Of a stretch of DNA of 27,829 nt, positions 6,953 through 14,307 are shown piece by piece. A program made the position numbers and the translations under genes. The notes under the pieces are model-generated. The model did not search any database, was not told the DNA's origin, and worked only from the letters and a program-made list of their open reading frames with translations. How positions within the stretch are numbered: position 1 is the stretch's first letter; every line of letters starts with the position of its first letter. Origin of the DNA: Fibrobacter sp. UBA4373. GTDB taxonomy: Bacteria > Fibrobacterota > Fibrobacteria > Fibrobacterales > Fibrobacteraceae. The DNA is taken from NCBI GenBank assembly GCA_002390045.1, contig DGSB01000066.1:1-27829 (forward strand). Direction: 5' to 3'.

Positions 6953-9157
6953 TTAGCGCTTATTCCAGTGGAGCGTTCCGACGCGCGAGCCTTGGCGGAC
7001 TCGGAAGAGGTAAGAACCAACCGGAAGCTTTTCCAAGGAAATCAGGTGGGAACCTGCATTCATATATTCCTGATGAGATGCAACGACTTTTCCCGTTACC
7101 GAGAATACAGACCACTGTACAAGCCCTGCCTGCGAAACCTGAAGCAGAACGCTGTTGTTCTGAATTTGGCTCTTGAACGGGGCGATCTTTGCACTGGCAA
7201 TAATCGGACTCTTGTAATATTCGTCCTTGTTCACAGCCAAGGTGCTATCACCGATGATTACGGTAATGGACTTTTCGAAAGCTTCGTAATGGTCGGTCTC
7301 CGGGGCGGTAGCCGTAATCATCACGATGGCATTTTCGGCGCCTGCGACGATGGTCGTTCCGCTCTTCATCAGGTACGGGGTGGATTCTTCTCCATTATAA
7401 GTGTAGCTTACCGGAATCTGTTCTGCCATCATTGTATCTGGGAGAGCGTTCTGTTCGGTGATTTGCCCAAAGGTGAGCGTTCTGTCCTTGAACTTCGAAT
7501 AGATTCTCTGCTGTCCCTTTGCATAAGACACCGTGATTGTATCGTCCAATGCACGGTAGCCGGTTACCGCCGGAGCTGTGACGCGGATTTTGCCATCGCC
7601 GAACGTTCCCGTAAACTGGGCCATGATCACTTGAGAATTCAAGGCACCATAGCAGCTCTTGGTATTGGTGCAAGTTGCAAGCTTCACATCGAGAATGTCC
7701 TTGGTCAAAGATTCGAAAGTCAAAGAGCCGCCCTGAGTCGATGTCAGAGTCGTTGCCAAAATCGTTTCGTATTCGCTGACTCCGGAGTAATTTGTCATCG
7801 AATGGTTCTGCGTGCAGGTTCCGCCATAGCGGCAGATGAAGTCCGAAAGACCAGAAACGGTCTGTTCCGGTTCTTCTTCGACGACCACGATCGATTGGGA
7901 ATTGTCGTTTGCGGTCAAAATCGCATAACCAGCCGAAAGAATGTTTATCGTGGTTCCGCTGACGCTTGCGACCGTTTCATCGCTAGAGGTATAGGTACAT
8001 CCGGCCTTTAAAAGGTTGGTTAAGGCGCCTGCGGTTTCTGTCACGGTCGTGCTTGCAAAGTGGCAAGAGCCGCTCGTGTTGCCTGCAATCAGCGAATCCG
8101 CCCAGCTGCTCTTGTGCGTTGTCAAGTAATTCTTCACAAGGGTTCCCGAAGAAGTGTAAGTAGCATTGCTCAAATCTTCGGCGTTTGTCAAGAATGCGCT
8201 TCCGCTGAAAATGGCCGAACCTTCTGTTGTGTTGTCGATCGGGTTCGTTTCTTGGCGAAGGCTCCAGTTGCAATTGCTCAAGCGATTGGCTTCCATAAAG
8301 GTGAACCAATCATTGGTATTGCTTTCGTTTGCACTGCCCTTACCGTTTGCTGCCGTGGTGCCCCATTCCGAAATAAAAACAGCGTTTCCTGCATTTTTGG
8401 CGGCCGTGATACGGGATCCGAAAGTTCCCACCGTATGCGTGCCTGCGTAAAAGTGGAATACATAGGCGACGTTTGTCGCCGTCACTCCACCGTAGCTTGT
8501 AAGCTGGGACCAGCTCGGCGTTCCTACAAGGATCAAGTTGTCGCTGTATTGACGAATGTGGGCTGCAACCGTATTTGCGTAACTTGTAATCGTAGACCAG
8601 GCAGTTTTCACCGGTTCGTTGTAAATTTCGAAAATCACGTTGGGAATGTTGCCGTAGGTCTTTGCCATGCGAGTAAAGAACGTATCGGCAGCCGTTTGTT
8701 CATATTCTGCACGGTGGCTGTGCCAGTCAATAATGATATAGACGTCGTTTTCCACGGCAGCTTGCACCATCTGATCGATTTTCGAAAGATAGGTGCTTGG
8801 TGAACCCATATAGGAATAGCTTGAGTCTAAGGGTTCTGTCGCATTGCCGTCGGAGTTATAATACTGGACGCCCATGGCAAAACGGAATACGTCAATGCCT
8901 AAGCTTTTGGCGGCCCAAGAAATCACTTCCGGCTTATAATACTGCAAACCAGTCGCGTCGGACCAGTAAAGGCTCACGCCGCGAAGCATAGCGATCTTGC
9001 CGGTCTTTTGACTGACCACTTCGCCAGAATTCGTACCGAGGGCACCGTAGTTTTGTACAGGCCCGACACGGTGCGGCTTTGCCGTTGTGGCGTCCGCCGA
9101 GGCGGTTGCCGCAAACGCCAAAGCGCCTGCGACGAGAAGTTTGGTAAGTTTCTTCAT
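6953..9157 (-). CDS. GH5 endoglucanase with Ig-like domains and C-terminal sorting domain
   Basis: This 734-residue secreted enzyme should cleave internal beta-1,4-glucan bonds. A signal peptide ends near Ala21. The GH5 barrel spans about residues 30-350, with RGVS (59-62), DWHSH (144-148), the acid/base Glu181 in IYNEP, His235 in FHFYAGTH, and the nucleophile Glu264 in ISEWG. Residues about 365-426 form a BIG2-like immunoglobulin domain (SSDETVASVSG), and two more beta-rich segments run to about 636. The last 65 residues resemble type IX secretion sorting domains, with a VTGK motif, then LPVGSYLFRV. A TAGGAGA ribosome site precedes the ATG. The gene follows the GH8 gene by 37 bases with no terminator between, so the two probably form a cellulase operon. 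GH5 subfamily is not assigned; subfamily 2 is plausible. Confidence 0.93.
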   Translation of the reverse strand: MKKLTKLLVAGALAFAATASADATTAKPHRVGPVQNYGALGTNSGEVVSQKTGKIAMLRGVSLYWSDATGLQYYKPEVISWAAKSLGIDVFRFAMGVQYYNSDGNATEPLDSSYSYMGSPSTYLSKIDQMVQAAVENDVYIIIDWHSHRAEYEQTAADTFFTRMAKTYGNIPNVIFEIYNEPVKTAWSTITSYANTVAAHIRQYSDNLILVGTPSWSQLTSYGGVTATNVAYVFHFYAGTHTVGTFGSRITAAKNAGNAVFISEWGTTAANGKGSANESNTNDWFTFMEANRLSNCNWSLRQETNPIDNTTEGSAIFSGSAFLTNAEDLSNATYTSSGTLVKNYLTTHKSSWADSLIAGNTSGSCHFASTTVTETAGALTNLLKAGCTYTSSDETVASVSGTTINILSAGYAILTANDNSQSIVVVEEEPEQTVSGLSDFICRYGGTCTQNHSMTNYSGVSEYETILATTLTSTQGGSLTFESLTKDILDVKLATCTNTKSCYGALNSQVIMAQFTGTFGDGKIRVTAPAVTGYRALDDTITVSYAKGQQRIYSKFKDRTLTFGQITEQNALPDTMMAEQIPVSYTYNGEESTPYLMKSGTTIVAGAENAIVMITATAPETDHYEAFEKSITVIIGDSTLAVNKDEYYKSPIIASAKIAPFKSQIQNNSVLLQVSQAGLVQWSVFSVTGKVVASHQEYMNAGSHLISLEKLPVGSYLFRVRQGSRVGTLHWNKR

Positions 9158-9194
9158 AGAAATCTCCTAAGGTACCCACTCCCAAGTTGAACGC

Positions 9195-11393
9195 TTATTT
9201 CTGAATTTTCAGAGTTTGAGAATTGGCACCGTCCGAAAGACGCAGAACGTACAGGCCGCTAGCCGGAGCAAGCTGATCGATGGCAACCTGACCGGAACCC
9301 TGGATGCTCTTGGAAGAAAGCAGAGTGCCGTTCAAGTCGTAAACGCGGAGCTTTGCACCGTTCGAAGCCTGCTGGTAATAGATTTGATTCCCTTCGCGAC
9401 GAAGCAGGGACTTCTGGACAGTAACCTTTGGAGTTTGAATGCCGTTAATGCCTTTCAAGTTCGTGACGACGTTTCCTGTTGCATCGAGAAGGCTTACTTC
9501 CTTCAGGGCGAAGGACGCGTAACCGGCCTTTTGCATTTTCACGTCGAACTTGATACCGCGAACTGCTTTGACGACATCTTCGCGGTAGCTTTCAAAATTC
9601 ACCCACGACGGGTAAGTGAGAGCGTTGAAGATATCTCTTGCATCGGCTGTAATATCGATGTCGATAGCTTTCCAATCTTCGGTCGGATGCAGGTAGTAGC
9701 CCGGTTCGCCGCCTTCTTGATCCTGAAGCAAAGTTTCCTGGTCCAGAAGAGCAAAGCGCATCACGCCCTGGCTCTTGTAAACGACGTGGACGGTGGTAAT
9801 GTCGCTCAAATCGTAATAGCTTTCATCTGCGTCAAAGGAACATGCGACACCGGCAAACGGGTAGTTCAATTCGACACCGCCGATATAAGTCGGTTCCGGA
9901 GCGAGGAAGGCTTCCATAGCGACGATATAGGAACCGTCTTCTTGCTGATAAATGGCCGTGCTGCCGGAATCCGGGAACATCTTGGTGACACCGAATTTAT
10001 CCGAGTAACCGCCCCAGTTCCAGAAACCGGAAATCGTAGCGCCAGAGCCTACCGGCATCAATGTGCCTGCCGGAGCGGACGGAGTCAGGACATTCGTCGG
10101 GTCCGGAGTAAAGGCCGTGTAACCTTCCATATTGTAGAAGTTCGGCATGTTACCGGTGAGAAGGAGCATGTAAAGAACGTTCAAAGTCGCCGCAAAGTAA
10201 TTTTCGCCCTTGGAGGCGGTCAAAGTTTCCTTGCCTTCCGTATTGGAAAGGGTGTAATAGAGGTTTTCCAGGTAGGACTTCGGAGCGTCTGCCGAAAGCA
10301 TCGAAAGACCGAGGCCGCCTGCATAGGTAGACGAAACGAACACCTCGTTGTCCGAAGAACCGTCCAGGTTGTAGCCCGGAAGGATCATGCCTGCGTATCC
10401 ATAAGTGGCGGAATCGAGCCAGCCGATAATGGCGTCGTTAGCTTCCTTGGCGCCAGCAATGCCGTACCAGGCATAGCCCCAGGCGAGTCTCCACGGCGTA
10501 CGGGCGGCGTCGTCATAAAATCCCAGATATCCACCCGAAACGGCGGCGTTAGGCTGAATCGCCTGATGCGAGCTCCAGTCGCACCAGTCCGGCATCAGGC
10601 CGGTCACGGCGTTCTGGCAAGCGCGCAAATGGGTAAGGGACGTCGAAATCGCCGTCTGCCAAAAACTATCGTTCGTCACTTCATAGAACAATTGGAATGC
10701 AGCGACTGCCGTATAGCTCGGGTTGAATGCCGGGTTCCAGTTGCTGCCCGGTTTAATGCTTCCGTCGGATTCCATGTCGTTGCTCTTAATCCAAGAGATC
10801 AACTGCTTTGCATCGCTCAAGTAAGAGGCGTCACCCCATTGCTTGTATGCCATGATCAAAGCGACGGCGGCATCGAATTCCGCATCGCTTGCCGTGCCGC
10901 TTCCGATGACCGTGCCTTTTTCGTTGTCGATCTCCCAATCCATGCCTTGGCCGCTCCAACTATTGCAGCCGCTGCCGTTAAGGCCTTTACCGTAGCACTT
11001 CCAGTATTTCCAAAGCTTGTCGAATTCCGCCTGGTGGTCGTCTGCCGCACTCGACATATACACCATAATGAGCATGCCGTAGCCGATGCCTTCGGAAACT
11101 GTGTATTCGGAGTGTTCGTTCGGGCTAATCACGCGGGCCGTACCCGACGGCATGCCGGCGTTGGCATCGGCGGTTCCGCCTGCATATTTTTGGTAATATG
11201 TACCCTGTTCTGTGTACCAAGCGCCTTTCCACATCTTAAAATGGCTCTTGAGAGAGTCAATTGTGGCAGATTTGAACGTGTTGCCGTAGGGGTAGGCTTG
11301 GTTCTGGGGGAATGGGAATTGCGGAGTCCCTGCAAAGGAGAGGGATGCCGCCGTAAGGCCTAAGAATAAAAGGGATTTAGATGACTTTTTCAT
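9195..11393 (-). CDS. GH8 endoglucanase with CBM11-like module and C-terminal sorting domain
   Basis: This 732-residue secreted enzyme has a signal peptide ending near Ala21 and a GH8 (alpha/alpha)6 barrel over about residues 30-420. The proton donor is Glu101 in SEGIGYGM. Asp170 lies in the ASDAEFD substrate-binding motif, and Asp295 in DDAARTPWR fits the catalytic base of the GH8a subfamily. A Pro/Ala-rich linker (430-446) leads to a beta-sandwich at about 450-636 that matches the small secreted protein at 11682-12605: FWNWGGYSD, YPFAGV, DLSDITTVHVVYKSQG. I read this as a CBM11-like glucan-binding module. The final 65 residues (YDLNGTLL, then SGLYVLRLSDG, ending KIQK) are a type-IX-like sorting domain. 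Expected activity is endo-beta-1,4-glucanase on cellulose or mixed-linkage glucan. It is the first gene of the operon with GH5. Confidence 0.93.
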   Translation of the reverse strand: MKKSSKSLLFLGLTAASLSFAGTPQFPFPQNQAYPYGNTFKSATIDSLKSHFKMWKGAWYTEQGTYYQKYAGGTADANAGMPSGTARVISPNEHSEYTVSEGIGYGMLIMVYMSSAADDHQAEFDKLWKYWKCYGKGLNGSGCNSWSGQGMDWEIDNEKGTVIGSGTASDAEFDAAVALIMAYKQWGDASYLSDAKQLISWIKSNDMESDGSIKPGSNWNPAFNPSYTAVAAFQLFYEVTNDSFWQTAISTSLTHLRACQNAVTGLMPDWCDWSSHQAIQPNAAVSGGYLGFYDDAARTPWRLAWGYAWYGIAGAKEANDAIIGWLDSATYGYAGMILPGYNLDGSSDNEVFVSSTYAGGLGLSMLSADAPKSYLENLYYTLSNTEGKETLTASKGENYFAATLNVLYMLLLTGNMPNFYNMEGYTAFTPDPTNVLTPSAPAGTLMPVGSGATISGFWNWGGYSDKFGVTKMFPDSGSTAIYQQEDGSYIVAMEAFLAPEPTYIGGVELNYPFAGVACSFDADESYYDLSDITTVHVVYKSQGVMRFALLDQETLLQDQEGGEPGYYLHPTEDWKAIDIDITADARDIFNALTYPSWVNFESYREDVVKAVRGIKFDVKMQKAGYASFALKEVSLLDATGNVVTNLKGINGIQTPKVTVQKSLLRREGNQIYYQQASNGAKLRVYDLNGTLLSSKSIQGSGQVAIDQLAPASGLYVLRLSDGANSQTLKIQK

Positions 11394-11681
11394 ACCCCCG
11401 AAAATAATTCATCCGAGCCCGAAAAGAGGGTAAATTATTGTATAAAAAAGTTAAAGGATAATTTGTACAAAGCTTGCTACAGTTGTACGAAAATGACGTA
11501 ATTTCGACACGTTCCGAAATGTAAAAAAATGTGAACCAAAGTGCGATATTTTCCATAAATCGCCGTCTTTGCAAAAAAAAGTTAAGGGAAGAAAAAATCT
11601 CTTTCTTTTTCCGAAAAAAAAGATATATTAGCTTGCAAACCGCCCTAATTGGGCATCCACATTAACAAGAGAGAGAAAAAT
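11394..11681. promoter_or_regulatory. Divergent intergenic control region with symmetrical elements
   Basis: This AT-rich region separates the GH8-GH5 operon (-) from the CBM-like gene (+). It holds ATTTCG-N8-CGAAAT at 11501-11520, in which 8 of 10 base pairs are symmetrical. It also holds two TTGTACRA boxes starting exactly 20 bases apart (11463-11470 and 11483-11490), the first a perfect 8-base palindrome. Reading the - strand, TATACA at 11444-11439 is a possible -10 for the GH8 gene. The elements are seen in sequence; the regulatory role is inferred. Confidence 0.5.
11624..11629 (+). promoter_or_regulatory. Candidate -10 element (TATATT) for the CBM-like protein gene
   Basis: TATATT lies 52 bases before the ATG at 11682 and would give a leader of about 45 bases ending in an AGAGAGA ribosome site. 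The same TATATT hexamer precedes the genes at 12767, 14308 and 15977. No convincing -35 was found. Confidence 0.6.
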
Positions 11682-12605
11682 ATGAACAAGAAAATCTTAG
11701 CAGCATCTGCAGTTCTCGCAGCTGTTTCTATGTCTTTCGCTATGGACACTTGGATTGGTGCAAACTCCGAATACCGTGTTGAAACCGGTTTCGATGATGG
11801 TACCGATACCTATGGTTACTGGTACGATTATAACGATAACAAGGAAGCCGCTGACAATGGTCCGGGTACTTCCACGATCACTTGGCCGACTGAGAAGGGT
11901 AACGCTTACTCTGCAAACGCTATGGACCCGATCATCGACATGTGCGGTGGTGTCTGCGGTACTGCTACCATGGGTGGCCCGTACCTCTACCCGTTCGTCG
12001 GTGTTGGCTTCAACCTGAGCGGTGAAGCCCAGGGCGGTAACGACATCTCCTCTTGGGGTGGTATCTGCATTGGTTACAAGTCCACGGGCATTGCTCCGGC
12101 TCTCGAAATCGCTCCGGAAAACGAAGGCACTGTCACGGGTTACAACAACTATAAGGCTTCCTTGAAGATTCAGGCTTCTGAAGCTGTCGTTAACCTCGAC
12201 TGGTCTTCCTTCAAGCAGGAAGCCAGCTGGGGCACTAAGGTTGACCAGGCTACCGTTCTCGCTTCCGCTGCTGCTATCAAGTTCAAGATCGCTGCTGCTG
12301 ACGGCAAGACCACGGAATTCAACATTGCTACGATCGGTGAATATGGTAAGTGCTCTGGCGCTGCTATCAAGTCCACCGCTGCAGCTTCCTCTGTGAAGGC
12401 TTCCGTTGCTGGCCGTACGCTCGCTCTGTCTGGCGTGAACGCAGGTGCAACTGTTGAAGTGATCAACCTCCAGGGTCAGGTTGTTTTGAAGAGCGTTCTC
12501 AATGCTTCTTCTGCTTCCTTGAACCTCGCTTCCTTCGACGCTGGTGTCTACATGGTCCGCGTTGCTGGCAAGGCAAACTTCAGCCAGAAGATCGTTCTCA
12601 AGTAA
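11682..12605 (+). CDS. Small secreted protein: CBM11-like module plus C-terminal sorting domain
   Basis: This 307-residue protein has a signal peptide (residues 1-20, cleaved after Phe-Ala) and no visible catalytic domain. Residues about 34-220 form a beta-sandwich with FDDGTDTYGYWYDY, YPFVGVGFNL (103-112), DISSWGGICIGYKSTG (121-136) and a LDWSSFKQ...WG segment (172-184). This order is typical of CBM11-like glucan-binding modules and matches the C-terminal module of the neighbouring GH8 enzyme. Residues about 240-307 form a type-IX-like sorting domain (INLQGQVV, FDAGVYMVRV, ending KIVLK). Codon use is strongly biased to a few codons, which suggests high expression. The start at 11682 is favoured over 11649 by the ribosome site and signal peptide. 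Likely role: abundant surface or secreted cellulose-binding protein; this is inferred. Confidence 0.75.
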   Translation: MNKKILAASAVLAAVSMSFAMDTWIGANSEYRVETGFDDGTDTYGYWYDYNDNKEAADNGPGTSTITWPTEKGNAYSANAMDPIIDMCGGVCGTATMGGPYLYPFVGVGFNLSGEAQGGNDISSWGGICIGYKSTGIAPALEIAPENEGTVTGYNNYKASLKIQASEAVVNLDWSSFKQEASWGTKVDQATVLASAAAIKFKIAAADGKTTEFNIATIGEYGKCSGAAIKSTAAASSVKASVAGRTLALSGVNAGATVEVINLQGQVVLKSVLNASSASLNLASFDAGVYMVRVAGKANFSQKIVLK

Positions 12606-12630
12606 TTTGAGAAAACTCTTTTGAGTATGA

Positions 12631-12668
12631 AGAATGGAATCTGTGATACAGATTCCATTCTTTTTTTG
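12631..12668 (+). terminator. Rho-independent terminator after the CBM-like gene
   Basis: A perfect 14-bp stem (12631-12644 with 12648-12661), 3-base loop and T run. A near copy of the same sequence follows the next gene at 14169. Confidence 0.95.
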
Positions 12669-12717
12669 TAACCTAAATTTTCGCATTGGCGAATTTAATC
12701 TTCAAGACTTTCGAGTT

Positions 12718-12723
12718 TATATT
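12718..12723 (+). promoter_or_regulatory. Candidate -10 element (TATATT) for the first GH8 lipoprotein gene
   Basis: TATATT lies 43 bases before the ATG at 12767, after the upstream terminator. It predicts a leader of about 37 bases with the ribosome site CGGAGA. Confidence 0.6.
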
Positions 12724-12766
12724 TAGAGTTAACTTGGGTTGGGAATCCACTTATTCCGGAGAAATT

Positions 12767-14140
12767 ATGCGTTTGAAACTTTCCCTTGGCTCGCTTGCTT
12801 TGTGCGCAGCTTTCGGTCTGTCTGCTTGTAGTAGCGGAAGCTCTACTTCGGCGAATTCGGAAACCTCGTCGACAACGATTATCACTTCTTCCGCTTCGAC
12901 TGGTGGCGGCTCGACGACTTCCGGAATTCTTCCGGCTACGGCCAATACCGCATATCCGGCGGGCCTGTATACGACTTGGAAATCCTTCCATTACATTACG
13001 CTTGAAGATGAAGCGGCTCGTTACCCGACTTGGGGTGCGGAATTTTCGGATGTCTTCGGCTCTTACCTTGCGCAAGGTTTGAACGCTGCCCGTATTATTT
13101 GGTCTACATATAATTCGGCCAGTTGCCAGATTGCAGAAGCTTCCGGTTCGAACATGTACAAGCGTGGCTGCACGGTGTCGGAAGGAATCGGTTATGGTAT
13201 GTTGATTACCCTTTTCCAGGAAGACTGGGATGCGTTTAACCGTCTTTGGATTTATAGCACGGCTTACCGCAATTCCGTTTACGCGAGTGGTCGTGGCTTA
13301 ATGCCGTGGCTCACTTCGTCTTTCAGTTGGGATATTCCGGATGATGCAAGTGCAACGGATGCGGACTTGGACATTGCGACGTCTTTGATTCTTGCCTATT
13401 ATAAATCGGGCAATTCGGCTTATTTGACCGATGCTTTGACGCTCATTGCCGCTTTATGGGAACATGAAGTCAATAAGTCCAACTATCTCCTTTATTCGGG
13501 CGATACTCCGGGTACTTGGCAGGGCACGAATCCGGCTTACAACTTGAGCTACTTCTCTCCGGTGGCGCTCCGCTTGTTCGCTCTTGTCGATCCGAGCCAC
13601 GATTGGACCGCTGTCTTGAATGCTCAGTATACATACATGATGAATGTACAGGCTGCCGGTACGGGCGTTTTCCCGGACTGGAGCGACGGCTCGGGTAATG
13701 CGATTAATCCGCCGAACAACAGTGCGACGAACACGTACTGGACCTTCAACAAGGAATCGGTCCGTATTCCGTGGCGTATTGCTTGGGATTATTACTGGTT
13801 CGCGGATCCGCGTGCGGCATCTGTGTTGAACACGTTGAACAACTTCATTATGGTGCGTTCGAATAATGATCCGACGCAGATTCCGGCGGTAAACTACTCC
13901 TGGAATTTGAGCGTGGGTGCCGATATTGCGGGCCAGAGCTTGCCGACCCAATGGCTTGGCGCATGGTGCGCTACCGGTATGGCAGGCAACTCGATGGATT
14001 GGCTGAATGTGTGCACGAACGTTTTGAATGCAACGGAAATGCAGACATCGGCTTCGAGCTACTTCCCGAATATTCTTCAGATGATGTACAGCCAGTTGCT
14101 GAACGGTATGTATGTGAAGCCGGCCAATATGGGCATTTAA
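12767..14140 (+). CDS. GH8 lipoprotein 1 (tandem pair)
   Basis: This 457-residue protein has a type II signal peptide with LSAC lipobox, lipid-attachment Cys21, then a Ser/Thr linker to about residue 50. The GH8 barrel fills the rest. Proton donor Glu139 lies in SEGIGYGM, and Asp198 in the ATDADLDIA substrate-binding motif. At the usual GH8a base position the motif reads NKESVRIPWR, placing Glu330 where the secreted GH8 next door has Asp. It lacks both the CBM11-like module and the sorting domain. The start at 12767 (CGGAGA upstream) is preferred over the upstream in-frame ATG at 12686, which would bury the lipobox. Its own promoter and terminator surround it. Expected substrate is a beta-1,4-linked glycan such as cello-oligosaccharides, beta-glucan or xylan; the choice is open. 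Confidence 0.9.
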   Translation: MRLKLSLGSLALCAAFGLSACSSGSSTSANSETSSTTIITSSASTGGGSTTSGILPATANTAYPAGLYTTWKSFHYITLEDEAARYPTWGAEFSDVFGSYLAQGLNAARIIWSTYNSASCQIAEASGSNMYKRGCTVSEGIGYGMLITLFQEDWDAFNRLWIYSTAYRNSVYASGRGLMPWLTSSFSWDIPDDASATDADLDIATSLILAYYKSGNSAYLTDALTLIAALWEHEVNKSNYLLYSGDTPGTWQGTNPAYNLSYFSPVALRLFALVDPSHDWTAVLNAQYTYMMNVQAAGTGVFPDWSDGSGNAINPPNNSATNTYWTFNKESVRIPWRIAWDYYWFADPRAASVLNTLNNFIMVRSNNDPTQIPAVNYSWNLSVGADIAGQSLPTQWLGAWCATGMAGNSMDWLNVCTNVLNATEMQTSASSYFPNILQMMYSQLLNGMYVKPANMGI

Positions 14141-14168
14141 GCTTTTCACTGAAGACATTTAGAACTGT

Positions 14169-14208
14169 GAGAATGGAATCTGTGATGCGGGTTCCATTCT
14201 CTTTTTTT
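14169..14208 (+). terminator. Rho-independent terminator after GH8 lipoprotein 1
   Basis: A stem of about 10 bp (GAGAATGGAA with TTCCATTCTC), extendable with G-U pairs, then seven T. It is nearly the same sequence as the terminator at 12631 and is followed by a similar AACC-TAAATTT-CG stretch. Confidence 0.9.
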
Positions 14209-14256
14209 AAACCTTAAATTTCGTTTGCATTTAAGGGTTTCTGGAGTAATCATGAG

Positions 14257-14262
14257 TATATT
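14257..14262 (+). promoter_or_regulatory. Candidate -10 element (TATATT) for the second GH8 lipoprotein gene
   Basis: TATATT lies 45 bases before the ATG at 14308. The predicted leader has a small hairpin (GTCTC/GAGAC, 14271-14285) just ahead of the CGGAG ribosome site. Confidence 0.6.
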
Positions 14263-14307
14263 TTAGGCGCGTCTCGATTTGAGACTGTTTTATCCCTCGG
14301 AGACCCT

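Noticed and set aside
6663..7176. Short + strand open frames after the first terminator
   Set aside because: They run through the degenerate repeats and a terminator stem and into the antisense of the GH5 gene; no ribosome site and no protein-like composition.
9216..11363. A 715-codon + strand open frame opposite the GH8 gene
   Set aside because: The - strand frame encodes a complete GH8 with catalytic motifs; the + strand frame has no recognisable domain, ribosome site or promoter.
11377..11574. A 65-codon - strand open frame upstream of the GH8 gene
   Set aside because: It lies in the AT-rich divergent promoter region and overlaps the GH8 start; no ribosome site, and the region carries symmetrical promoter-like elements instead.
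12686..12766. Upstream in-frame ATG for GH8 lipoprotein 1
   Set aside because: It would put 27 residues ahead of a clean lipoprotein signal and start before the predicted promoter.
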